This document shows, one piece after another, positions 35,141-46,838 of a stretch of 49,271 nt of DNA. How positions within the stretch are numbered: position 1 is the stretch's first letter; each line of letters opens with the position of its first letter. Source of the stretch: Zygnema circumcarinatum (lineage: Eukaryota > Streptophyta > Zygnematophyceae > Zygnematales > Zygnemataceae). The position numbers were made by a program, and so were the translations under genes. The DNA is taken from assembly GCA_037447605.1 (NCBI GenBank), contig CM074817.1, positions 1,132,732-1,182,002 on the forward strand, written 5' to 3'. The notes under the pieces were generated by a model. That model saw only the letters and a program-made list of their open reading frames with translations. It made no database searches and had not been told where the DNA came from.

Positions 35141-37300
35141 ATGGCCTGCACGTCTGGCTCGCTCACATGCGCGGCAATCGCCCCCGCGCTAACCCTAAGG
35201 TTGCAAGGAGGGCCAGCCGGCACCGCAGAAGCAGGGACACGTGGAGCCTTGACCAAGCGCCAAGTGGCAGTGGTTGCAAGAGGACCTGCCTTTTCGTCTT
35301 TATTGTTGCAGAGGGAGGAGTTTCAGTGGAAAGGGGAGGGGATTAAGTCACGGAGGAGGGGACGGCTTCCTGCTGTTTCTGATAGGTATATTTTAATGCC
35401 TTTTTTGAGATGGAATTGTTCTTTTTGAGGCTGAATGCGATGCTAAAGGCACTTTATTTGTCTACTGGAGGTGTTTTTGGAGGGAATGTGTTTCGTTTGT
35501 TTGTCCTTAGTTGAGCTTCGAAAGGGAATATTTAATGGTTGCGCTTCTCCCCTTCCTTTTTCGGGAACATTGTAATTGCTGCCGAAGGTCCACAGCTAAC
35601 TTTATGAATTTCCGTTTAAATTTTTGACATTTTGCGGAGTTTGTTCAACATTGTTTTTCCATGCAACTAAGGCAAGTGTAAAGCAGAAAGCCGAATATGT
35701 GTGAATGTTTTATTTTGCTGGCTTCTAACGTAGTAGCCACCAAAGGCCTACGAATTAGTCGAAAAGAATGGTTTGCTGGTCTTCCTGCATTAACCCACAC
35801 GTTGAGATAATAAAACTGAGGATGGTTTTTTCCGAGCTTGAGCTTTGGCTCTTTTTGGAATTACTATGATTTTTTTATGTTAAGTAAGTATTGTCTGAAA
35901 ATGATTTTCTGTTTGCTGAAAAATATTTACAGACCGAGTTGAATGTGCAGTTGATTGATTAAACGGGTAGTGCTTTGGTCTGTTCTCTCCTTCCTTACGC
36001 AGTTTGGCGGAAGTTGAAAGCGATGTGGAGGAGCTTGCTCAACCGGATAATCGTCTGCCTGTCACCGTTATTACCGGCTTTCTTGGATCAGGAAAGGTAG
36101 TGCTTGCTGTAGGCATTTTTCCGTTCTCTTCGGTTTTATGTTTCTTAAATGCATTCATTTCATTTATGCATTATGCCGGTATTAGCAGCTCATCAGCACA
36201 CCTGCAGGGCTTTCTCTTTAAAAATCATACAAAATCCAAGTGATGCACTGCCTTTTTTTTGTTTTTTAATCTTTTTATATTTTGTTGGAAGCAAGTCAAT
36301 GCAACTTGGCAGCGCCTAATTTGTTGCAAGTGCAATGCATCAAGCAGGATTAATCTACCTTTGGCTTGTGCTAGAGGAGGCACATGCGCGTTTGAATAAG
36401 ACTAGGGAATTGACGTTGTACTATGTTGATTTGTGTGGGTCAGACTACTTTGTTGAATCATGTGCTCACCGCTGACCATGGCAAGCGCATTGCGGTTGTG
36501 GAAAACGAGGTAAGCCAACGCCTGCATGAGAACTTGATATTGGATGACTGTGTCACTCAGTTTTGCATTGTACGAGCGGAGGATATTTCTTTAACCTTTA
36601 CATGTTGATTTATCGCCGCTGATGCATACTTTTTTGGAAGGCATTCATTTTCTGAGATTTGCTTGAAAGGCATATTGAATTACAAAACTGTTGGTCGTTA
36701 ATGTGAGATTGCAAAACTTTGTTCAAGAGTAGATCTAGCACTGCAGAAAGGTGCAGGGGACGGCAGACAGAAGTGCTGCCAGTGGGTAGCTCAATTTTTT
36801 CACTAGGTTAATGCTTTTTCTCATTATTTTTTTTTTATATTCTCCGTCTGCAATTTCTTCAGTTTGGAGCGGTGGATGTAGACGGCAGTTTGGTGGCAGC
36901 TCAGCAAAATGGAGCAGAGGACATCATCATGCTCCAAAATGGATGCCTCTGTTGCACTGTCAGAGGTGATCTTGTTCGCATGCTTGGAGAGCTTGTGGAG
37001 ACTAAGCGCGACAAATTTGACCATGTTATTATCGAGACCACTGGTGAGTCTTGGAAGGCTATATGTACCGGATTTTTCTACCATGGCTGGCTATTAGGCG
37101 GTCATTTCGTTCATGTTTGCGTCCTTCTAGGGAAGAGTAGGACTCAGGAATTCCTGGCGACTTCTTGATTTGAAGCCACTATATATGTATTCCACTACCT
37201 TGAGAGTTATGCCTGTATTGCATATCAGTTTTATATTAGTGTTTGATGTAGACTTTATTCTGATGTCTTTTCAAATGAGTCGAAGGGGGGAGGGGAGAGG

Positions 37301-37366
<66 letters not shown>

Positions 37367-40300
37367 AAAGAGTGGGGGAAAGAGGGAGGGACAGCAAGAA
37401 AGAAAGGAAGTGAGACAGAGAAAAAGGGGGAAGAGAAAGATAGGGAGAGAGACGAGAAAAATTGAGAGGACAACAGAGAAAGAGAGAGAGCAAGATGGGG
37501 AGAAAGAAAGAGAGAAAAGATACAGAGAGAGAATGAAAGTGAGAAAGAGAGTGCTCACTGTCATGATGGCTTTCTGAGGTGGTTTTTTTTTGGCTGGCTA
37601 TTGAGGCAGGTCTTGCAAACCCGGCTCCCATTATTCAAACATTCTTTTTGGAAGACTCGGTTGCGGAGCATATGAGGTTGGATGGAGTGGTCACCCTGGT
37701 GGATGCCAAGCATATAACAATGCACCTCAATGAGAAGAAACCGGATGGAGTAGTGAACGAGTCTGTGGAGCAGATCGCTTTTGCCGATCGCATCATCATT
37801 AACAAGGTCGGTGTTTCTTCGTTTTTGCAAGGGAGAAACAGTGGCTTCCCTGACATGTAAACTGTGCAGCCTATGTATCTTTCCACATCCTGTTCAAATA
37901 CATGGAGGTCAAACCAAGTTCAATTTACTTTACTGTCAATTTAGCAGCCCTCGCTGCAATAGTTAGCAAGTCGAAACTGCACTGAGAAGATTATTTTTGT
38001 ACATACAGCGTCACCTGTCATCTGTTAAGCTACGTATAAGCTGTTTACTATGAGCTCAACGTTTTGAAAAGAGTTTGAAGTTTTCACAAGGGGGGTAGGG
38101 AGTGGAGCAATAGGGGGGAGCATACATTTTGGGGACATCAATGGTTTGGGAGCTCCTACTGGAAGGGTACTATTGCTGATTTGGATTTTGTTATCTATTG
38201 CTGGTGTTTGAGGATGGGCAGGTGGACCTTGTATCTGAACGTGATTTGGATGTTTTGAAGCGACGAATTAAGGTGTGTTTCATTCTTGTTGCAAATACAT
38301 GCCTCAATCAGCGTTGTGGACGCTTATCATCAAATCATTTACTTGTCAAATCTTGCTCTTACCAACCGTCCAACTTTCAAGGTTGAGTGTCCGAAACTGC
38401 ATAGAGATAATCTTTGAGTTAGGCCTGATATGAGTTGCTCGCTGGCTAGGCTGTTGGACGATTGAATCTGTTTATTAATCGTTACATTGAGTCACATGCA
38501 GAAAATCAATGCATTGGCGAAAGTGCGTACAGCAACTTACAGTTCAGTGGATATGGATTATGTGCTCGGTGTCGGTGGCTTTGACCTTGAGAGGTGCTTC
38601 ACTCTCCCCTCTCACTGTCCCTTGTGTCTCAGTACACCATTGAAATGGATATGCATACATTCTAACCAGCATTGCAAGGAGTTCAACTAGAGAGCTCGCA
38701 AGCCAAATGTATGTTAGGTACTAGGGTCCTCCTGCATAGTGACCGTCCTTGATGTTGAAGTGAAATACAGTACCACTTGCAATATTTTAGCCTAATTAGT
38801 TTACCGCTTAAGTGTGTATCAAGATTGCATGGCGAGCTACGGTTGATCATGATCAACATGGCTACGGTTGATGCAGAGTGGAAAAGGAAGTGAATTCCGA
38901 ACTGCTGAAGGAGGACGAGCACAGTCATGAACATTCGCATGAACATAGTCACGATCATGAACACGACCATGACCATGATCATGAGAACTGCGAGGAATGC
39001 AACCACGACCACGGACACGCGCATGGTAAGAGAAGCAGTTGTTAACCAGTGCTATTTGCGACATGTCAGAGGAGACTGTAGGGTGAGAAGCAGGCTTGGA
39101 GTCACTACATGCGTGCTCTTACTTCTGGAAGTCTAGCACTGATTTTCCACTTGACGTTATGACTGCTCGGCAATCTTTTGATTTTCAAATGCAAGATCTA
39201 TCTCTACTGACCCTGTCATAAAGCTGTTTTGGATTCCATACCCTGTATACGTCCCAGTCGAACATTTGTTTCACATTTTTTCCCTTCTTTTGTTGCATGG
39301 GGGGTTGGAGCAAAGAAAGGACATAGTTGAGGTGATCATGATTAGGGATTACAGTATGCATTTTGCTGATGTTGAGGTGGTGAGCTCCGATGCAGCCCAC
39401 GATCATCATGACCATCACCATGAACACGAGCATGACCATGTGCATGATCCCGGCGTGTCATCCGTTAGCATTGTTTGCGAAGGTGATTTGGACCTTGAAA
39501 AGGTACATTACATGGGCCAGCTTAACCTGTCCCATATTCTGCGGTTCATTGTTGAGATGATTTTGGTTCCGTGAAGAAGTTTCGCTGCTCAATAAGCTTT
39601 AGAGCCCTTTGTGAATGCAGTCAAGCAACCGATCCTGTCGACATATGCTTGTCTGTTTTTCAATGAGATGTTGCGATATTGGATGAGTCATGAATTTGAC
39701 CTCTAGACCGCTGGTTGAATAAGTTTTTTGGCTCGACAAATGAATACATTTTCATAATGGGAGGATGCAGGAGCGTCACGGAGCTATCGGTCTGTACAAT
39801 TCAGGTGCTAACAGCTTGTGTCTTCGGTTGCTTGGCGGGTACTGCAGATCAATGACTGGCTGGGAGACCTCCTCGCAGAGCGCAGCGATGACCTATACAG
39901 AATGAAGGGCGTACTGGCCATAAAGAAGAGCAGGGAGCGCTTCGTGTTTCAGGTGATTGTTATGACTTTTCTGGGTTCACATATTTTTTGCATTCAATGA
40001 AAGTACCAGGATTTGCCAGTGAATGCCAGTCATCACACTGATGTTCCACTCGGTATTCAGCAACCCCATCTGCCCTCCATTTCTTTTGAGATTCAAACGA
40101 AGCCTCAACGTGTTGGCTGAAAGCATTCAGAATTGTGAATGCGTCCTTAGGCTATGCATGTCTGTTTGTCGCGATCCAATGTCTGTCACAAAGGACTTGT
40201 AACATGTATCGAGGCCTTTACAGCAAGTACAACTAGTGACTAGTTACTTTGAATCAATAAGTTAATTTATTGTAGGGAACTACCTGTCTGGCTATTGGTG

Positions 40301-40451
40301 CCAGGGAGTCCATGCCCTCTTTGAAGGCACGCCTGACAGGAGGTGGGGTCCGGACGAGCCGAGAGTGAACAAGCTCGTTTTCATTGGAAAGGACTTAGAT
40401 GAAGCGGAGCTTCGCCGCGGATTTGCGGAATGTCTGGTGTCTCCTCCTTAG
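35141..40451 (+). CDS. Plastid CobW/COG0523 GTPase, putative zinc metallochaperone
   Basis: Eleven exons: 35141-35385, 36003-36096, 36444-36509, 36863-37043, 37610-37806, 38222-38272, 38502-38593, 38877-39025, 39396-39502, 39848-39952 and 40305-40451; 477 aa. COG0523 proteins use GTP to deliver metal, often zinc, to client enzymes. Exon 1 is a Ser/Arg-rich chloroplast transit peptide (MACTSGSLTCAAIAPALTLR). G-domain marks follow: Walker A GFLGSGKTTLL split over exons 2 and 3, the metal-binding CxCC in LQNGCLCCTVRGDLVRM, IETTGLANPAPIIQTF, and NKVD made across the exon 5/6 joint. A His-rich loop with 25 histidines and a CEEC pair (residues 324-375) precedes DPGVSSVSIVCEGDLDLEK. The C-terminal CobW_C domain reads YRMKGVLAIKKSRERFVFQ, GVHALFEG and NKLVFIGKDLD. 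Close kin are the Arabidopsis plastid CobW proteins, one of them PTAC17. All introns are GT-AG. Confidence 0.96.
37287..37560. repeat. GA-rich tract in COG0523 intron 4
   Basis: A pure GA dinucleotide run (about 37303-37365) is followed by degenerate GAAAGAGAGA sequence, ending about 50 bases before the exon 5 acceptor. It is purine on the coding strand. Confidence 0.9.
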
Positions 40452-42092
40452 ACACCTTCTTAACGGTAAGGAGGACAACTGAAAAAGGGGAATCTTGAAT
40501 GTAGACTGGAGACTTTACCAATTTAAGTCATACGAGTATTCTTGAATAGGTTTAGATATGATATGGGATTGTCGACCGGTTTTGTGGTGAAGATGGGGCA
40601 GGTAGATTTGGGTTGAATGAGTTGGACTGATTGGGCGTAGCACTGCAAAGGAACGGTTTGTCCACTTAGAGGTCTTGGACTTCTTTTGCAGTTAAAATGT
40701 GATGCAGGCGTGGAAACTGCTTGGCCAATAAGAGCTGCCGTATGTTGCGGGTTATATGCATAAAATCTCGTTCTCATTATTTTTTAGAACTTGGAAGTAG
40801 GTCTCTCCAAAATTCGTGAATTATTCATAGATCTGGTTTCCCTGAATTCTGGACGACGCCCGACTCGAAGGTGTGCGAAATTTTGAAGTTAGGAAAGAAT
40901 GCCAATGAGCCAACGCTTCCGGTGATGTGTTCTGTCTTTATTACGATGTGTGCCCTTCTTGTCACCCGGGATACAAGGGCACTTGGACTCGTTGACAGTC
41001 GTCACCTAATTTACTGAGTTTTAGCTCAAGAAGTTGATGTAAGGTTGCATACCAAGCTTCGGTTTTTTTGTATTATTATTAACGCTATACTACCTTGCAG
41101 GTGGTGAACACAGTATGTAACTTGTATCCAAATCGATCTGACTCGTGGGTTTCTATCAGGCTGAAAATTACTGAGGTCTCATAAAGACTCGACATAAAAC
41201 TAACTCTCTCTAACTCTGCGACGTGCCATGCGCCTTGTTGAGCGTGAACAGTTTCAAGCAGTCATAACAGTTCTATGCGAACTCAGTTGAGCGGCTAACT
41301 ATCGTAGAACTGCATCCAGTATCAAGTCAACAAATCTCTTGGTAACATGTGCCATTCGTACGGCTGTTACAGTTAAGAGCTTCGCGTGTCGTCCAGTTTA
41401 GCTCTTGTCACAAATATTGTTGGACGCGACGAACGTAAATAGGCAAAATTGAATTTAGAAAAATTACTATTTGTACTTAATTTTGGTCTAGATACACACC
41501 TTTCAAAAAGCGACCCCCAATACCCTTCAAACCCTACATGATCTGACCAGCGAAAAAGGTGTGTATCTAGAAAAAGGTGTGAAAATAGCATTTACCTGCT
41601 TTTATGAGTTGGATTTGGTTGACAGTTGACCTTCCTGTACTGTTACCGAGTCCAATCTCAGATAGCACCTGCACCAGAAAACAACCGACTTCCGCCACCG
41701 CCCTTGTCCTTGGCCGCGCCACGAAGCCAGGTTCGAGTAGGGCAGAAAAATAACATTTTCGCGAGCAGCTCGTTGCTCTCATTGGCTCCCTCTGCTAAAA
41801 ACCCGAAAAACCCTAAAAACCCTAAGCCCACTTTCTTCGCCTGCCCGACTTCTGTACTGCATCGACCTACACCTAGGTCGGTCAGCACTAGCGGTCAAGA
41901 GTTTTCCCCTACGCCGCCCCGACGCGACACTTGACAACCGACATTCAGCCATCATCCAATGTTGAAAAAAAAGCCGCGTGGACGCACGGACAGGAAGGCG
42001 CCACGTGTCCCACTAGGCGCCAATGCGGACCGTATTCACTGTGAGGTTCGATCTGCAAACATTTTTCAGTCTTGCAACAGAGTTGCTTGGAG
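40452..42092. other. Intergenic region before the LRR gene
   Basis: No gene is called. It holds a 17-bp hairpin (41487-41571), telobox motifs near 41806-41826 (ACCCTAAAAACCCTAA), and an ACGT box with a nearby CCAAT (42000-42024) whose spacing differs from the ERSE pairs. Confidence 0.5.
41487..41571. repeat. 17-bp inverted repeat (hairpin)
   Basis: TCTAGATACACACCTTT (41487-41503) and AAAGGTGTGTATCTAGA (41555-41571) are perfect inverted copies with a 51-base spacer. A further AAAAAGGTGTG follows directly. No flanking duplication was seen. Confidence 0.8.
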
Positions 42093-42479
42093 TGAGAGAG
42101 GGATGAAGGGAGAGAAGGAGAGAGGGAGGGCGGGAGAGAGGGAGTGAGGGAGAGGGAGGGAAGGAGAGAGGGAGAGAGGGAGGGAGGGAGGGAGGGAGGG
42201 AGGAAGGGAGGGAGGGAGGGAGGAGGAGGGAGGGAGGAGGGAGGGAGGGAGGAGGGAGGGAGGAAGGGAGGGAGGGAGGAAGGGAGGGAGGAGGGAGGAA
42301 GGGAGGGAGGGAGGGAGGGAGGGAGGGAGGGAGGGAGAGAGGGAGAGCGAGGGACAGAGGGAAAGAGGGAGAGAGGGAGGGAGAGAGGTAGTGAGGGAGG
42401 GGTAGAGAGAGAGGGGAAGGGGAAGAAAGAGAGGGGGAGGCAAGGAAGAAGGGAGGGAAGGAAGGAGGGAGGGAGGAAT
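42093..42479. repeat. GGGA/GAGA polypurine tract upstream of LRR gene 1
   Basis: About 390 bases of GGGA and GAGA units on the coding strand end 25 bases before the start codon. The tract is either the 5' UTR or the core promoter of the LRR gene. Confidence 0.95.
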
Positions 42480-42503
42480 TTCTAGGTTTGTAAAGCAGAG
42501 AGT

Positions 42504-43712
42504 ATGGCGGCGATTGGATGGGCAGTAGTAGCATGTATGGTGGTAGCGCTGGTGAAGGCCGCGTTTCTGGCGGAGGCGCAAGTGATGCTCCACTCCGGTG
42601 ACAGTGAGTGGTTCCCTCTGGCACTGCTTGAGGCAGCAGAATGAAACCCTAATTTCTTGGCTTGGAAAGCGGGAGTGAGGAGGTAAGGGGGAGGTAGAAG
42701 GAAACCAGCAGCCGCTTGATGCTGTGAAGGAATGGGGGAGATGAGAGGCTCAGGATGCCATGAAAGCTCTCTCTCAGAAGCTGTGGTACGCTGCCTTCGC
42801 GGGAGGTAGAGCTATTCGTGAGGTTTGACAGAAAAAATGAGTTCTTGTGTACACCTGCACCAATTTTCTTCGTTCCAAAGTGAACTCCAAGTTGAGATTG
42901 ACATAGGAATGATGAATTAAAATCGATTTTGAGCTCAATATCACAGATTTGATGTCGGCAAGTCCCTTGACGTGATGAAGCACATGAGAGGAAGTTTTGA
43001 AAATGATGGAATCCTCGAGTTTAACGGACTCTAGTTGGGATTTGGGGTTATGATTGGCCAAATTCTCAAAGGAGCTGTCAAGATATCTGAGTCTATTGAC
43101 CTTATGTTAAGCAATATCTCTATTAGAGGCCACCTCTAGCATCCCATAGGCCGCATGGTTAAATTCCAGCGCTTCGTCTCACGAATGTGTGGCCTGTCTC
43201 TTGCGAATAAGACATTCTTATGTTGTCGTATATCTTTTTGTCTCTTAACATTAATTATTTTTGTCCTTAGCGGTCATGTGCCTTTCACCTGGCCGCCCTT
43301 TCTCAGGCTAGATCTATGTTGCCACTTTGGTTTGTCGCTTAGCTCTTGCCGCAATGTATATAAACCAGCTTAGGACATTGTATGTTTACCACATTAAATA
43401 TACATTTTCTCGTGTCATTTTCTCTCCATCCTCATTGTTTTCATACAATGTCCACTCACTCTATTTCAATACTGTCGATACGAAATGCAGCCGACGTGTT
43501 TGAACATTTGCATGGCTGATCGTGTTCCACCTCGAGATGATCTCACTCTCTTGAATTCGAATATGCGAACAATGCTGCATGTGATAAGTTTCTTCAATTG
43601 TAGATGTCGGGAAAAACCGAATTTCAGGGCACGCGTGGTTCTTTTGAAGTCCAAGCTGCAAATGTTGGGAGGAAAAACTATATGGAAGCAGCATTCCTAT
43701 ACTCAACTTGTG

Positions 43713-43787
<75 letters not shown>

Positions 43788-46560
43788 CTTCTTGTGCTTG
43801 GAACACACACAGGAGACATTTTATTAACCATAAAGAATTCGTTCAAAAGCACTTCCGTCCTGTCGACATGGACGGCGACCAACACAAACTGCAGCTCCTG
43901 GGTTGGCCTCACTTGCGACTCTGCAGGCCGAGTCATGCAACTGTAAGCAGTCTTGTTTATGGGAAACAGGGAAGCTGTGGAGGCCTACCTCTTTCTGCAA
44001 TTTTCCCACTATTTCCAGCAATTCTGCAGCATATTGTGGCAGAGTGGGGCATTGAAAGAATGCAACTGGATTCGTTTTGATTTGTTTTCAATCATTGAAT
44101 TCAAGAACGGTTTTGCCTGCAACCTGTTTGGAATTATACTTGCAGAGATTTGTGGAGCAAGGGTGTTGGAGGAGTGATCTCACCTGCTATCGGCGGCCTG
44201 GCGAAACTCCAAATTTTGTAGGCTCCATGCCGAGGATTCATACATTCCCAGGAGAGAAATTATATTATATATTATATTATGATTATTGTATTGTATTGTA
44301 TCGCTGCTCCATCAGTCTGATTCTACCTCATAGTGCATCCTCGTTGAAGCTCACAAATTAGGGTTGCTGGCAGAAACCTTTATCGCAATGGCTTAAGTGG
44401 AACCATTCCAGACACAATCGGCAACCTTACAAATCTACAACAGTTGTGCGTATCTTTCCTATAAACTTTCACCCAATCAACGTTTAACCTTTCAGTGTAT
44501 GCGGAATGAATCCTACATTGTACAATCGCTCTACAAGGGTTCTTGAAGTTGAAGAGCCCCCCCTCCCCCACCACCCGAACTTATGTTGCCCTTATCTTGC
44601 CATCCCTCTCTTACTGCTCACAGATACTTGAAAAGCAATCAACTAAATGGCAGCATCCCGGAAACAATCGGCAACCTCACCAATCTGCAGTGGTTGTAAG
44701 TATTCCTTCAGCCTGAAACTCTCACTTTGCTGAGAAGTCGAGAAATCAGCAATTTTGACAAGGCAGACATCTGAAAAAAAACTCATGCTTTTATTTTCTG
44801 TCTGTCCATCTGCGATTGCTGCCAGATTTCTTGACGTGAACAACCTTACTGGCACCATCCCCCCTGTACTCGGCAACCTTGTTAACCTAACGAAGTTGTG
44901 AGTTTCATGTTCATGAAGGCCTGCCATGTGCTGACACTGTGGGTTGGGAGAAAGCATATGATGATAAGAAGCAGACTTAAGGAACCGAAAAAAAAGGGGA
45001 AAAAAGGGGAGCCATGGTAAAACTTAAGCATGCATGGTATGCAGCATGCAGCTTTATCAGTAATTTTATGAAAGTCCAGCACTCCAAATCACCTTTGTCA
45101 TACGTAGAATACCCTTTTCAGATGTTCATTCAAACTCAGCCATCACCTTTGCTTGCAGTTTCCTCAACTACAATCAGTTAACCGGCACCGTCCCGGAGAC
45201 GATAGGCAGACTCATCAACCTGCAGGAATTGTGAGTTTTTTTTTTCACGGAGTCCTCCCTTTGAAATTGCACGTATGATAACGACTTTCTCTCAAAGAGC
45301 CATATTGTCCTCTCCTTACTTGCTCTCTCTGTCCCTTCTCCCCCTCTGAATGCCCTCTACCCCAATCTCCTCTCTTTTCTGATCTTTTCAGCCTGTTCCA
45401 ACTCCGTGCAGCGGCATGGGCAACAATTACTTGGAGGGAAGACTGTCCAATATCATCGGCAATCTCAAAAACCTGATACGATTGTGCGATTTTCTGAGTC
45501 CATCATGATTAGACCTCGTTTAGAGCCATGCCTTGGATGGCTCGTGAGCCTCTACAAGCTCCCTGCATTCACAGCAAAGCAGCAATGTGCTCTCTCATCC
45601 GACATTCTCACCTCTTCTTGGTTCACTCAATGTCTCCGAACTCTCAAACTTCTTTTCCTTTTTTAGGGTTTTTAGGGTTAGAGTCCCTCACACGCTGCCG
45701 CTCTCATTATCGCCAGGTATATGGACAACAACCGTTTCACAGGCTCCATATATTTGGCAAGCGACTTCCTTCGCACAGTCACCGTTGAAGGAAATTACTT
45801 CTCCGGACCGCTAAACTTCACCAAAAATGGCACAAACTTCTGCTCCATAGTCCGCACCAACTGCCTTTTCTTCTACGACTCATCCGGAGGCTGCGCAGCT
45901 TCCCAGCTTCAGCGGAGCCCTTCAGAGTGCGCGGCATTTTGCAACAGTGCGGATGCCGCCGGTACATGCAGCGGCCATGGCACGTGCGCGTTCGCCACAA
46001 CCACATGCAACTGCGATGAGGGATACACATTGGCGCTAGGGACCTGCTCTCCATCCAGTGAGTGGTTTCTTACTATGGGAGGGATTCTAATGAGGGGCTG
46101 ATTGATGCTTGGGTTGCAGTCGATCATGCTCAACGAATGGTCCATACAGGGGGTTTATTGATCAGCCATCCTAATTCCTATGTATTGCTATCGGTTTTTT
46201 GACCGCTGAGATTTGTCGGAGATTTGAAAGTAAGGAATGTAAGGGTTGAACAAAGTTTAGCTGATGCTTGGGGTGCAGTCGATGCGAGCTTGATAATCTG
46301 AGGTGACTCTGAACTAGCATCGTGGTTTGGAGTCACAGTAAAGGATGGGATAGGTCAATGGATTCAAGCAGTTTACCGAGAGTGGTTGGGTTCGGCATCG
46401 CATATACCATTTGGCAAAGCCTTCATTGTAAGCCATATTGAAAGGTTTAAGGGAGTGTTTCTTCAAAATCTCTCAACATTTGCCCATGTGAATTGCAGGA
46501 CCTCCTCCTCCACCACCTCCACCTGTCTCACTAGTAACTGCTGGTATGGAGTCAACTTGA
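42504..46560 (+). CDS. Secreted LRR protein with ten-cysteine EGF-like cap
   Basis: Ten exons: 42504-42603, 43813-43942, 44146-44217, 44374-44445, 44624-44695, 44826-44897, 45159-45230, 45412-45483, 45717-46057 and 46499-46560; 354 aa. Exon 1 is a signal peptide (MAAIGWAVVACMVVALVKAA). Exon 2 is the LRR N-cap: ILLTIKNSFKS, then CSSWVGLTCDSAGRVMQL. Exons 3-8 are each exactly 72 bp and in phase 2, each one plant-type LRR (NQLNGSIPETIGNLTNLQWL). Exon 9 is a last partial LRR plus a region with ten cysteines ending in an EGF-like motif (CSGHGTC, CNCDEGY). Exon 10 gives a short Pro run (PPPPPPPP) and a stop. No transmembrane helix or kinase follows in this model; exon 9 could instead splice to a later exon. 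The likely role is cell-surface or wall recognition, inferred from the domains. Confidence 0.82.
43714..43787. repeat. (GAT)n microsatellite
   Basis: About 25 GAT units lie inside intron 1 of LRR gene 1. Poly-Met, poly-His and poly-Ser frames across it are artefacts. Confidence 0.97.
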
Positions 46561-46838
46561 ACCTTTGCTATTCAAGCTCTTAGAAAAGGTCTTGAGTCTT
46601 ATACAATAAGGTAGAGTTGAAATCTTGAAATCTTTTAACTCTTGATGATGGTCCACGACAGTTCATGAAGAATTGGACTTCAAAGGTTCCATAGAAGCTG
46701 CATGTGCCTCATTCTTTCCGTGCTCCATTGTAGAATCTACCAAGTCAGAAAAACCTGATGCAGTCAAAAGGAGTGTGGTCCTTTTCATTTCGTGAATTCT
46801 CAACTTTCTTTCTCGCCCATTGTTCGTTACTCTGTCAG

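Noticed and set aside
37236-37631. Leu/Ser-rich minus-strand frames
   Set aside because: They are the complement of a GA tract within an intron of the COG0523 gene.
41941-42024. A fifth ERSE pair before LRR gene 1
   Set aside because: A CCACGTGT and two CCAAT boxes are present, but their spacing and orientation do not match the other elements.
43604-44080. Poly-Met, poly-His and poly-Ser frames
   Set aside because: They are translations of a GAT microsatellite inside an LRR gene intron; the coding frame nearby is different.
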